Source: Anisodus tanguticus (taxonomy: Eukaryota; Streptophyta; Magnoliopsida; Solanales; Solanaceae). Taken from it: a stretch of DNA of 64,000 bases. Positions 44,754-55,979 of the stretch are shown here, piece by piece. A model generated the notes under the pieces. It searched no databases, was not told where the DNA came from, and saw nothing but the letters and a program-made list of their open reading frames with translations. The translations under genes and the position numbers were made by a program. The stretch covers positions 117,254-181,253 of the forward strand of contig JAVYJV010000043.1 in assembly GCA_034509755.1 (NCBI GenBank), given 5' to 3'. The number at the start of each line of letters is the position of its first letter. Within the stretch, counting starts at the first letter, position 1.

Positions 44754-44822
44754 TTAAACAAATGCTCTACGTAAAGCTTTTATATCAACTCTGTGGTGAC
44801 TTGTTGAAAGTTGTTCGTATCC
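44754..44822 (-). other. Orphan terminal-exon-like segment
   Basis: On the minus strand, TTTCTTAG is followed by an open frame GYEQLSTSHHRVDIKALRRA and FV, then TAA, with AATAAA overlapping the stop (44750-44755). It has higher GC than its flanks and looks like the last exon of a gene, but no partner exon was found. The plus strand also reads a 25-codon ORF from ATG 44762 (MLYVKLLYQLCGDLLKVVRI), so the coding strand is ambiguous. Confidence 0.25.
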
Positions 44823-44973
44823 CTAAGAAAGTCATTTAGCTAAGCAAATGATATAATACACCTTTTGATAAACTACTCTTCATTATATTGAATTATTTTG
44901 CCAACTTAGTATATCTTAGCTTGATTTAATTAATTTTAATGAAAATCCAAATTTTAAATTTGTTAAACTTAAT

Positions 44974-47212
44974 TTAAAACAATCCTTTTATTTCTTCTGT
45001 TTCTGTATCGATATCAATATCTATATAAGCAGGTCTTGTAGGTAAATCAGATAATGCTGAAACATCTCCAGTAAATGGGCACAAATATCCTCCTCCAATA
45101 GCTGGTCTTATATCAATGACTGGAAAAATATATCCAGTGGGAGCTCCTAGATAAAAATTTATTAAATTCTTAGTTAAAAATAAATATTTTTACCTTTCAG
45201 TACAGGATCATGAGAGAAAGACATATGAGTTTTTGCAATACAAACAGGTAGGAGACCGTAGCCTAAATTTTGATATAAATTTATTTTTTCTTCTACTGAC
45301 TCATCAAAATAAACACTTTCTGCTTTATAAATTTTTTTTGCAATTAATTCAATTTTTTCTTTTATTGAATGATTATTCAAATACGTTAATCTAGGTATTC
45401 TTGTTTTTGGCTTGCTACATAGTGCTATAACATTTTTTGCTAAACTAATTGCTCCTTTTCCACCTAAGTTATGACTATCAACAATACATACATTACAAGC
45501 ACCACATGCAAATGCAGTTTTTCTTATTAAATTTAACTCTGTTAATGAGTCTGTTGAAAATTTATTTATAGCAACAATAACTGGTAAACAAAATTGACCA
45601 CAAATATTATTTAAATGCTGCCCTAAGTTAGATAAACCTTCTTGTAGAAGCTCTAAATTTTCTTCTCGATATTCTCTTGCTAAAACTGTTCCTGGAGTAA
45701 CGATTGGACCACTTCCATGATACTTTAAAGATCTTACAGTAGTCACAAGAACTACACAGTCTGGATGTAATCCTGAAACTCTACATTTAAAATTTATCAT
45801 TTTTTCTAAACCAATATCAGCTCCAAACGAACACTCGGTCACTAGAAGTTGATTAGATTTAGAAAAATATTAATCAATAATCAAAAAACTTACAAACATA
45901 ACCATTTTTTCCTACAAGTTCTAAAGCTGTTTTATCTGCTATAATGGAAGAACAGCTATGATCTATATTTGATAATAAACCACAATGCATAATGGCAGGT
46001 CCTCCTTCTAACGTTTGAATAATATTAGGTCTAATTGCGTCTTTTAACAAAACAGTCACAGCTCCTGCAATACCTAAATCTTCACAAGTTATCGGCTTTG
46101 GAGGTTCTTCTCTTGAAAAAGCAACAACTATATTACCTATTCTTTCTCTAGCATCTTTTAAATTTTGGCATACTGATAAAACAGACATTAATTCACTAGA
46201 AACACTAATTTCAAATTTAGTATCTCTGACAAAACCTTTTTCTTGATATCCTTTTCCTATAGTAATTTCTCTTAAAAATCTATCATCAAGGTCTAAAACT
46301 CGATTCCATTCTAATTGTTTTGTATTAATGTTTAATCGTGAAAACTCTTTAATTTGTTCAGGAGTCAAAAGATCAGGATCAGTATCTGCGGGCAAATCAA
46401 GTTTTTCTAAACGTCTTTTTTGAACGTCATTAAATTTACGTGGTACACCAGGCTTTTTTGGTAAAAGAAAAAATAAACATTAAAAAAATTAAATTTAAAG
46501 AAACTTACTGTTCTTGGTACAAGTTTTTGGTAAAGAGCTTGATCGCTTTGTGTAGCTTCATGAAAGGCTCTTGATTCTAAAGCTGCTGCTATTAGATTAT
46601 TTGCCGATGTAACAGCATGAATATCTCCTATTTGAAATATAAAAAAAATTATATGCTTTCTAAAAAATTAAAATCTATTAACCTGTAAAATGTAAACTTA
46701 AATCTTCTATTGGCATAACTTGTGAATAACCACTACCAACAGATGAACTTTTATAACCAAATAAACTACCTTGACTTGGTTCTCTAAGACATGGTATACA
46801 ATTTATATTTAAAGATCCAGTAAAAGCTTGAGCTAAACCAATGATTGTTGTACTATTACCTATAAAAAAAATTAATTTAATTTTTTAAAAAACTAAAAAA
46901 AATATTTACTTTCTCCTAAAGGCGTTGATGTTATACCACAAAATGCAACATATTTGCCTTTGTTTTTTGAAATTGCTTCAGGTATTTTATAATTTATTTT
47001 AGCTTTATATTTTCCATAAAGTTCATAGTCTTTTAAACCAATTTCTTCTGCAAGTTGAGCTATAGGTTTACACTTATGATTTTTTAAAATTTCGCTATCA
47101 CTAAATTTGAAAAAAAAATTATTAGTTTGTTGTTTATTAAACAAAATTATTACCTTGGAACTTCTGGAAGTATATTTAATTTTAAGCTTTTCAAATTCCA
47201 AATTTTAGACAT
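44974..47212 (-). CDS. Formate-tetrahydrofolate ligase-like protein with degenerate active site
   Basis: Homologue of the synthetase domain of MTHFD1/MTHFD1L, which ATP-dependently makes 10-formyl-THF. Seven exons (minus): 47154-47212, 46910-47100, 46683-46859, 46509-46627, 45894-46452, 45194-45841, 44974-45146; the frame closes at 641 residues. The dehydrogenase/cyclohydrolase half of MTHFD1 is absent; the protein starts MSKIWNLKSLKLNILPEVP. Framework motifs are well kept (QTLEGGPAIMHCG, TECSFGADIGLEKM, AKTHMSFSHDP, GLF end). However, the P-loop, normally TPLGEGKSTT, reads TPLGESNSTT across an exon junction, losing the Lys. The GGAAGGG loop reads SSSVGSG and NIAHGNSS reads NIDHSCSS. Synthetase activity is therefore doubtful; a pseudoenzyme or altered function is inferred. 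A second, normal MTHFD1 may lie elsewhere. Confidence 0.88.
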
Positions 47213-47925
47213 TTTATTTATAAATTTAAGAAGAAAATTTTTTATTTTAATTTAGATTGTTCATCAAAAAAATTTTTAGCTTATAAAAGGAAACTATAAT
47301 CAAATGAAAACTTAAAAAATGATAAAATAATAAAATTCAAATAAATTCAAATGAATTTATAATTCAAAAATAAGTTCTAATTGAATACATTAATAGTATT
47401 TCTATAATTATTAATCTAAAAATTTATAATTTTTATCAGTATAATAATTAGTATTAATTAAAATTTTAAGTTAGTATGACAAAGTAATAATTTTTTAAAT
47501 AATTTTCGAGTATCAGTAAATCAAAAAAAGAACTTTATTTAAATCAAAAAATTAATAATTAAAATATAAAATTTTTACAAGACCTAAAGTAAAACAATAA
47601 AATGAAAATAAAGATTTGACACAAATAATTACAAAAAATTTAGAAAGATCAATTTGAAATAAGAAAATTCTAATGCTAAAACTAAAAAATAGTTTTCTAA
47701 TTTAATTTAATTCCTTTTAAAAATGATTTATTTACAGATGGCGTAGCTGATTTTTTTTTTGACTTGCGTATTGTAAATTAAAGATGCTTTAAAATAAGCT
47801 ATAAATTTTCTTTTTTGAATTAATTAGTATTTTAAAGAATGTTTTGATTGTTTAAAAATTTAAATAAATATAATGATTCATTTATAAAGTAATTATTAAT
47901 TTAAAATTTTTATATCAAATCAAAA
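47213..47925. promoter_or_regulatory. Divergent promoter region (FTHFS-like / FAM91A1)
   Basis: A 713-base interval between divergent start codons with no coding frame. ACAGATGGCGTAGC (47735-47748) carries the AGATGGCG core found upstream of other genes in the window, about 180 bases before the FAM91A1 start. The rest is A/T-rich. Confidence 0.45.
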
Positions 47926-50867
47926 ATGGACACAAAAATTGAAGACTGTATACAAAAAAATGTTCAGTGGAATGATTTAAGTATTGAACTCAAAAAAGTA
48001 AGCTAAATTTTTTTTTTCATTATTTAAACTAATTTTAATTAAATTAGGCCTTAACATCAAAAGCTCATTATGAAAAACGAGTTGTTGATTACAGTATCAA
48101 AAATCAACTTCGTTTTAGAGGAAATTTAAGTAAAAATTAAAATTTTTTTAATTAAAATCATTTTTATTAAAATTACTTTTGTTTAGTTCGTTTAATTGGA
48201 TTAAATGAAAAAAATTATTATAAAGAATTATTAGAATATTCAACAAACCATTTAATGCTTTTTCCATATCATTTATCTGATTATATTGTTGCTGGAATGA
48301 GAATAACACCATTTCAATATTATATAAAAATTATACAAGATTTACTTTATAAAGAAAAAAGTTATGATACACTACCAAATTTTACAGCTGCTGATTGTTT
48401 AAGATTGTTAGGTATTGGCAGAAATCAATATTTAGATTTAATGAATCAAAAAAGAGAATCAACAAATATTTTTTATATGATGAAAAAAGTTATTGCAGGT
48501 TTATTACCTTCAAGTCCTGTTGAAGATTTAATTATTGAGCCATGGTGGATTGTAAATCCAGGTTATATTACTGAAGATGATATTAAATATTGTACAACAA
48601 AAGCTGAAAAAGATGTTATAGATAAATTAGTAAGTGAATTACATACAACTAACCCTTTAAGAGCAGGAAACATAGATCAAAATGTTGTTAGAAAACTTTA
48701 TTTAAAAGGTTTAGTTTATTTTGATGTACCAATTGAAGATGATGATTTAATTGTTGTCCCACCTTTAGAAGGTTTTGTAATGAATAGAGTTACAGGTGAT
48801 TATTTTGAAACTTTATTATATAAAATATTTATTTCAATTGATCAAAAAACTACTGTAATTGAATTGGCAGAAATGTTAAATATCAAATTAAATTTAGTTA
48901 AAATGGCTATTTCAATGTATTGTAGATTAGGTTTTGCATACAAAAAAGAATTTTTAAATTATTTAGATTATAATCTATCTTGGAAAGATTATATAATTAA
49001 CTCTAAATATGTTAAAACATCTAAAGAGAATTTAATGGATGATTCTCAATTGATAAAATTTATAGAATCTGCTGGTGTTTACCCAGAAGAATTTTTTGAT
49101 GAGTGTAGTTCTAACAACATAAATGATACAAGTGATAATTCATTAAAGTCTCCAACATCATCTTTTTCTAACAGCATGGTTTTTACCAATACTTCTTTTT
49201 ATAAAAACCCAATTCAACGAGAAAATTCTTTAACCTCTAGTTTTATGAATATTAATCACAATAAAAAAAGAATAGCTTTACTTTATGATTCAACATTAGC
49301 AGCATTTCTGATGATGGGTAATTTAAGTCCTAATTTAAAAACTCATGCTGTCACAATGTTTGAAGCTGGTAAATTAATTGATGAATCATTAGATAGTCTA
49401 TTGTTTGAACTTAATCAAATTAAAGATTCAAATTTAGATGAACAAGGTTTTGAAGCTGAAAAATATTTTTTACATGCAATTTTACTATGTAAAACTATAA
49501 TGTTTCTAAGAAACAATCCTAAATTAAATCCTGAAAATAATCAAAATTTAAATGAAAGTTTCAATGGTTTAGGTTTAGACTTAATAAGATGTGAAAGTCT
49601 TTTAAATTTAGAAGAAGAAATATCTCAAAAATTTTTACACAAAAATTATTCATTACTTTTTTCTTTATGTCCATTAAGCAATGAAACTAAAATAATTAAC
49701 ACTTATAGCATTAATTATGGTGTCCCACACTTTGGTTCATCTTCATCTTTATTAAATTCAATTTGGTTTAAATTATTTTTGTATGAAAAAACAAAATTTG
49801 GTCCATCGTCTTTATTTTTAACAAAAGGATATAGACTTACTGTTTTTCCGATCGAAATATTTGGTTGTTTTGATAATTTATTATTAACACCATTAAATAA
49901 AGATAGTTTAGTGATAAGTGTAGGTAATGCGCTTGAAGTAATAAATGATTATCTTTTATATTCACCTGTTTTAGTTCAAGGTTATTCAAACAGCAATATG
50001 TATTTTAATGCTAATTCAAGTAATAATAGTTATAGTAACTCTAACACAAATGATGACGAAGTTACTAGTGAATTAAAAGACATAATATATGTGCCGTTAC
50101 CTTTAAATGATGAAGATTTTAATTTAAAAAAAGAAATTATTGAAAATGAAGATTTAAGTATAGAAAACAAAGAGGAAAAAAAAATTAATCAAGATAATGA
50201 TAATAAAAAAGATAATACTGAAAGTGTTCAAAATGATGATATAGAAATTAATCAAAAAGAAAATTCAAATAATTTATTAGATTTAAAGCATCAAGCTTTA
50301 ATGAAAAATCATCCAGCAATCCAAAGATTAAATAAGTTATTAAGTTTAGATAGTTTATGTGGTTTTGTTAGATTGATTCAACATTCTTCGTTTAATACTA
50401 TTGATGAAGTAACTTCAAACTTAGTTAAAAATTCAGATTTATCAGATGAAGAAGATTTAAATAAAGAAAAATATACTGAAATTGATGATGATTTTGCTAA
50501 TTGGACATTATTAGATTGTTATTTCGGTATACCTTTGTTTGATAGAAAGTTAAATAAATTAGTTTGTGATAATATTGAAAAAGCTAATTTATGTACACAA
50601 GAAAAGTAAGTTTTTTTTTTTATTTTTATCTTTTATTTTAAAAAAAAATTTTTTTATAGTTTGGATAAAACTTTAAAAATTAATACAAAATTAAACAACT
50701 GTTTACAACATTTCGTTAATTATTATATAAATGAATTTCCATACAAAAATAAAGCAGATAAAGAATGGATTAGTAACCAAGTTTTAGCTGTTAAAAAAGA
50801 TGATCACATTCCTTTTCCTACATGTAATTTAATTTTTTATAATGGTAAAATAAGTAAATTTATTTAG
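47926..50867 (+). CDS. FAM91A1: FAM91A1 homologue (WDR11 complex subunit)
   Basis: Conserved trafficking protein that joins WDR11 and C17orf75 and helps TBC1D23/golgin-captured vesicles reach the trans-Golgi. Four exons: 47926-47997, 48048-48129, 48187-50605, 50660-50867; 926 residues, versus about 838 in human. The N-terminal half is very well conserved (YDTLPNFTAADCLRLLGIGR, NQYLDLMNQ, YHLSDYIVAGMRITPFQYY, VPPLEGFVMNRVTGDYFE), including winged-helix-like segments. KKRIALLYDSTLAAFLMMGN begins the C-terminal domain. Extra length comes from Asn/Asp/Glu/Lys-rich insertions (near residues 660-730) absent in vertebrates. The first two exons are tiny and their splice sites preserve the frame. Its stop lies 59 bases from the stop of the convergent threonine aldolase gene. 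Confidence 0.95.
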
Positions 50868-50926
50868 TTTTCTAGTCTTGTAAATTTAAATTAATTAAAA
50901 AAGTTTTGTAAAAGATTTTTAATTTT

Positions 50927-52282
50927 TTAATTGATTTCTTTTTCAAACTCATTAATTACAAAATTTATTTTCAAAATTGCGATTCTTATCGATTCATCAT
51001 CACAAACAGCTGATGTCAAAAAACGTACTTTATTTTCAGAAAATGGAAACATTTTCACTACGCAAGCATCGTCATTGAAAATTTTTCTTTCTTCATTTGT
51101 AATTGTATTCAAACGTTCAGTAAATTCATTTGCATTATTTTTTTTACATTCTATAAATACTATGTTTGTTTTAACTGAATCTAAGTCGACAGAAAAATAT
51201 TTATACCCTTTATTTACAATTGATTCAGCTAAGATAAATGCTCTTCTATGGTCATCTTCTAATCTATTCACCAAGTTTTTTAAGGCATATAAGCCACATG
51301 CAGCCATATAACCTATTTGTCTCATTCCTCCACCTAAAGCTTTACGTAACCTATGAACACGCAAAATAAAATCTTTATCTCCTAAAACAATTGTTCCAAT
51401 TGGACAACATAAACCCTTTTTGAATTAATTTATACAATAAAATTTATGAAGTTTTTATTAATTTAATTTAATGAAACTTACTTTTGATAAACATACTGAA
51501 ACACTATCTACATCTTTCACAATTAATTTTGGGTCAACTTTTAAATGAATTGCTGCATTCAAAACTCTTGCACCATCCATATGTAGTTTAAGATTATATT
51601 CCTCTGCAATTTTTTTAACGTCCTTTATGAAAGAAAGTGGCAAAACACTACCTGAACACATATTATGGGTATTTTCTATACAAATTAATGAACTTGATGG
51701 AAATAAACAGCTTGTTAAGTAACCTGTTTTTTTACGTAATTTGCTTTTAAGCTCATTTAAACAAAAAGTCCCATCTGGGAAATTTTTAATAGTACGTACA
51801 TGAATATTACCAAACTAAAAAAAACAAAATTAAACTCAAACCTAAAAATTTACAAAAAAATCAAATTTTTACTTGAGAAATGTTTCCTTGTTCAAGTAAA
51901 TGAATATGAGATTGATCTCCTAAAATTACTTCTTGACCTCGTGTCCAACAGTGAGCCATAACTAAAAAAAGAAAAAAAATAGTTTAATATGTCAAATTTA
52001 ATATTTAAAAAAAATTTTAACCTGAAGCAAGATTTCCCATCGTACCGGTAGGAAAATAAAGAGCAGCTTCTTTACCGAATAATTCACAAGCATATTCTTC
52101 CAACTCTAAAAATTATAAACTGTTTTAAATGAATTTAACTAGCATATTAAAAATTTACCTTTAACAGTCGGATCTTCTCCAAAAAAATCATCTCCAACTT
52201 CAGCATTTGTCATTGCGTCTAACATTTCTTTTGAAGGTTTTGTGATAGTATCACTTCTAAGATCGACTTCTTTAGATTTCAT
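50927..52282 (-). CDS. L-threonine aldolase (PLP-dependent)
   Basis: Splits threonine/allo-threonine to glycine and acetaldehyde; PLP fold type I. Five exons (minus): 52159-52282, 52022-52105, 51873-51961, 51482-51814, 50927-51415; 372 residues. The start reads MKSKEVDLRSDTITKP, with the conserved VDLRSDT motif. Further family motifs are VGDDFFGEDPTV, GKEAALYFPTGTMGNLAS (phosphate-binding region), LHMDGARVLNAAI (Asp contacting the PLP pyridine nitrogen) and SVSVCLSKGLCCPIGT, where the Lys forms the Schiff base and is the last codon before an intron. RRLRKxLGGGMRQ-like RLRKALGGGMRQIGYMAACG follows. All catalytic residues are intact. Threonine aldolase is a pseudogene in humans but active in many animals. 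Secure. Confidence 0.95.
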
Positions 52283-52981
52283 TTTCAAATAAACACAAAC
52301 AGCTCAAACTATTTCAAAAATTTTTCAAAAAATGATCATCAATAGACAAATAATTTTAAATTAATTTAAAATAAATTTTTTTTACAAGATTTTAGCTTAG
52401 AGTATCAACTGATTATAAAAAAAATACCACCTTAATAAACATAAATGTCTATTATAATTAAACTTCAATTTTTTAAACAGCTGAACAAAATTTTGATTTA
52501 TTAAAAATGACGTTTCATTTTTAACTAAGCTCTACCTTGTTCTTAAACTGATTATTTAATAGCATAAAAGGAAAAACATTCAATAATTTTTTATCGATTA
52601 TAACATTAGAATTTATATTTATTCGATGAGTAAATCAACAGGTGTTTTATCGATATAAAATCTATTAATAAGCAAACTTTCGATTGTCAATTTATCATAT
52701 AATTGTTAAATTAACAACAAGTTCTAATTTTCAATTCAATTACAAATATTTCTACGATAATGATGATGTAGAAAAACACTCAATAATTTGTTCAGACTTT
52801 TATCTGAATTTGTAAATAAATAAAATTTTTATCAAAAACTTGCATTAAAAAGTTATTTTAATGATAAATTTATACAAAGATTAAATTTAAACAAAAGTAT
52901 AAAACAATAATAAAATTTAAGAAAACTTCTAAACACTAAATAAAATTTTAAATAAAATATACAAAACATTATAACTTAAAC
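52283..52981. other. Intergenic region between threonine aldolase and the ABC transporter
   Basis: About 700 bases with the threonine aldolase 5' flank and the ABC transporter 3' UTR. No coding frame or notable motif. Confidence 0.45.
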
Positions 52982-55979
52982 TTAATGAATTTTTTTAAAT
53001 GCAAATACAGTAGCTATCATAAAAATAATTGTCCAAGCAATTGTAATTATGAATCCTAAAGCTACTTCTGGATGTGAAGGATCCCAACCTCGACTTAAAA
53101 TATATCTCATAGATTCAATAGGTATAGTTTGTGGTAAAATGTAACTGAAGTATCTCATAAAATCTGGCATTGCTTGTGTTGGCCAAACAGTACCGCTAAG
53201 TAAAAGATTAGGATAAAATGAACCTAAAGCTAACATTGTAGCTGCTGTTTCATTTTCACACAAAGATGAAATAAGTAAACCATATTCCATTCCACAAATA
53301 GCCTGCAGTAAAGTTAATAAAATAACCCAAATGAATGGACCTCTAGAAGGTATATCAAATACTAGAAATGTAAATATTAAAAGTAAAGCAACTTGTACTA
53401 CAATAACACAAACTTGCGTCACAATATGACTCATTAAAAATTCAAAAGGTGTCACTCCTGCTACTACAATTCGTTCCATAATACTATCTTTACGTTCAAC
53501 AACAAATGCTAAAGCAGTTAATGCTACAGTAGCTAAAAATGCAATTGTTAATACAACTCCAGGAGCCATGAATTCAGTAAAAGTAGGTTCTCGATCACCA
53601 TAAATAGGCTTTCCAATCTAAAAAGAAAATTAAATTTAAATTTTATTTTTTGATAAAAAATTAAATTTTACTTTTATAGGTATATCTGCAATGTCAGGAT
53701 TTGAATCTATTTCGATTAAAAGGTCTTTAGAAAATTTTCTGAATGATTCAAGAAATGTTCGTTGAAGTTTGTAGCCAATTAATTGATCTAAAAAAAATTT
53801 TATTAGTTTTAAATTAATTTTTCAAATATTAATATATTACTTGTCATGTCTAAAAAGATATAAATATTGCTTTGATCAATCGTATGATTATCAGCAGATA
53901 AACCCATCATAAGTCTTTCACTTAATGCTGATGAAAAATTTTGTTTAAATGCTATTGCACCCCAAGCTTCTCCATTTCTAGCTGATTCAATTGCCATAGG
54001 CAGTGTAGGTTTATTTATTTGTTGAACTGTATAACCATCTATAGATTCTAAAAAACGTTGAGATAAATTACCAGAACTATCTTGATTAAATACTGCAATT
54101 GGAATATTAAATGGATCAGCTCCTATACAAAGACTAAATAAAATTATTTCTAGTGAAGGTAATAAAAATTGAAACAAAAGTAGCGGTAAATTTCTTCTTA
54201 AAAGAGTTATGTTTTTGTAAAATAAAGCACCAATTTTTAAAACAGATGTTTTCACATTGTTTTTATAAGTTGTTTGAGGCTCAAACTTGCATTTAAAATC
54301 TTGGTTTAATGTAGCTAATTTAATTGGAGTAGCATTAGTTTCACGAGATGTATTGCTATCATATTCTATAATTGATGAACCTAAACTAACATCACTGTTA
54401 GATCTATCACGTCCTACAATTTGCAAATTTTGGTCACGTTTTTTTGAAATAGTTTCAAAATTTAAAGGCGATAATGGAACTCTAGTTTTATGCTCCTTAT
54501 CATTTTCAAAATTTTCCTCGAATGTTTTGTTTGGATCAGAATTATTATCAACAAATATTGAATCTTGATTAAAATTTTCTTTTTCTCTAACAACATGAGG
54601 AGATATAGGAACTGAAAAATCACTGACCACAACTTTAGGCAATTGATCTTCATTAGTACTTGCATTACTTGCGTCTTCTTTTGCTGATATACTATAGCGT
54701 ACGCTATCTTTATCAAACTTTATTTGAGGTTTATATTTATCATCATCTTCTTCTTCTTCATAATCAAAATCACTATCATTATGATTAAATTCTTTTTCAT
54801 CCATTAAACACAATTTTAAAAAAACATCTTCTAAATTACTTTGACTATATTTTTTAAGTAATTTTTCTGGATTAGATTCTACTAAAATTCTACCAAATCT
54901 CATTAATCCTACAGTATTAGCTTGACGTGCTTCTTCAATGTAATGAGTTGTTATAATAACTGTTAAAGATATTTCTTTTACTAAACGAACTAAATGATTC
55001 CAAATTGATTGCCTTAGTAAAGGATCTACACCTACTGTTGGTTCATCTAAAATAACTAAAGGAGGTGAATGTACCATAGCAGCAGCTAAACTTACTCTTC
55101 TTTTCTGACCACCTGATAATTGTCTAATTAAACGATTACCTTTTTGTTCTAAATCAAGAAGTTTTAATAAAAATTCTATTCTTTCTGGTACAAGATGTTG
55201 TTTCATTCTATAAATTTTTGAATAAAAAATTAAAGTTTCAGCTACAGTTAAATCTTGAAACAAAGCAATTTCTTGAGGCATATAACCTAAACCTGGTCCA
55301 GGTATAAATGAATTTTTAAAACCTGGAACTGTTCCAAAAACACGAGCTATACCTTGTTTAGGTTTTTTTAAACCAACAACCATTTTTAATAAAGATGTTT
55401 TACCACAGCCAGATGGTCCAAGTAATCCATAAATACCACCTAAAGGAACTCTTAATTTTATATCATTCAAAATTTTAACTTGTTTTTTTCCCTTGCCATA
55501 AGAAAAACTTAAATTTTTTAATTCAACAGCCATTTCTCTTGGCTTTTTTCTAGTGAAAATACTTGGAGATTTAACATTATCAAATGAATTATCTTGTCTT
55601 GATGAAGTTGTATCTTGTTTACAGAAAAAAGATTTATCAAGATTCACTTTAGAATTTTCTTTTCTAAAACTTTCAATTTCACATAAATTATCAGAATTAT
55701 TTTTTAAGGTACTTAAAGAACAACTTTTATTTTCATTTGAAATATCAGACTGATCAAGTTTAAAAGTATTAGGTAACTCATTGATTGTAGCTAATTTAGG
55801 ATTAATTGAATTATTTGAATTAATTATCTTATTCTTGATAATAAAAGCATCTTGATTTTCAGAACAGTTTTTAGACTTTTTTTTCAAAAATAAAAAATTA
55901 GATAACTTTATGAGTTAGGTTTATGAAAACTTACACTTTGAGAATCATCTTGGTCTGATGATTTATCGTAATTTTCCAT
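52982..55979 (-). CDS. ABC half-transporter, ABCH-type (snustorr/oskyddad-like)
   Basis: ATP-driven membrane exporter with domain order NBD-TMD. Four exons (minus): 55935-55979, 53841-55875, 53672-53787, 52982-53617; the frame closes at 943 residues. After a Ser/Asn-rich N-terminus of about 130 residues comes the NBD: Walker A GLLGPSGCGKTS, Q-loop GYMPQEIAL, signature LSGGQKRRVS, Walker B LVILDEPTVGVDP and H-loop ITTHYIEEA, all intact. An acidic Ser-rich linker of about 180 residues follows, then one membrane helix (LPLLLFQFLLPSLEIILFSL), a large extracytosolic loop and five more helices of the ABC-2 type (for example APGVVLTIAFLATVALTALA). ABCH genes are known from arthropods and some other invertebrates; insect members move cuticular lipids. 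Substrate here is unknown. Half-transporters act as dimers. Confidence 0.9.
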
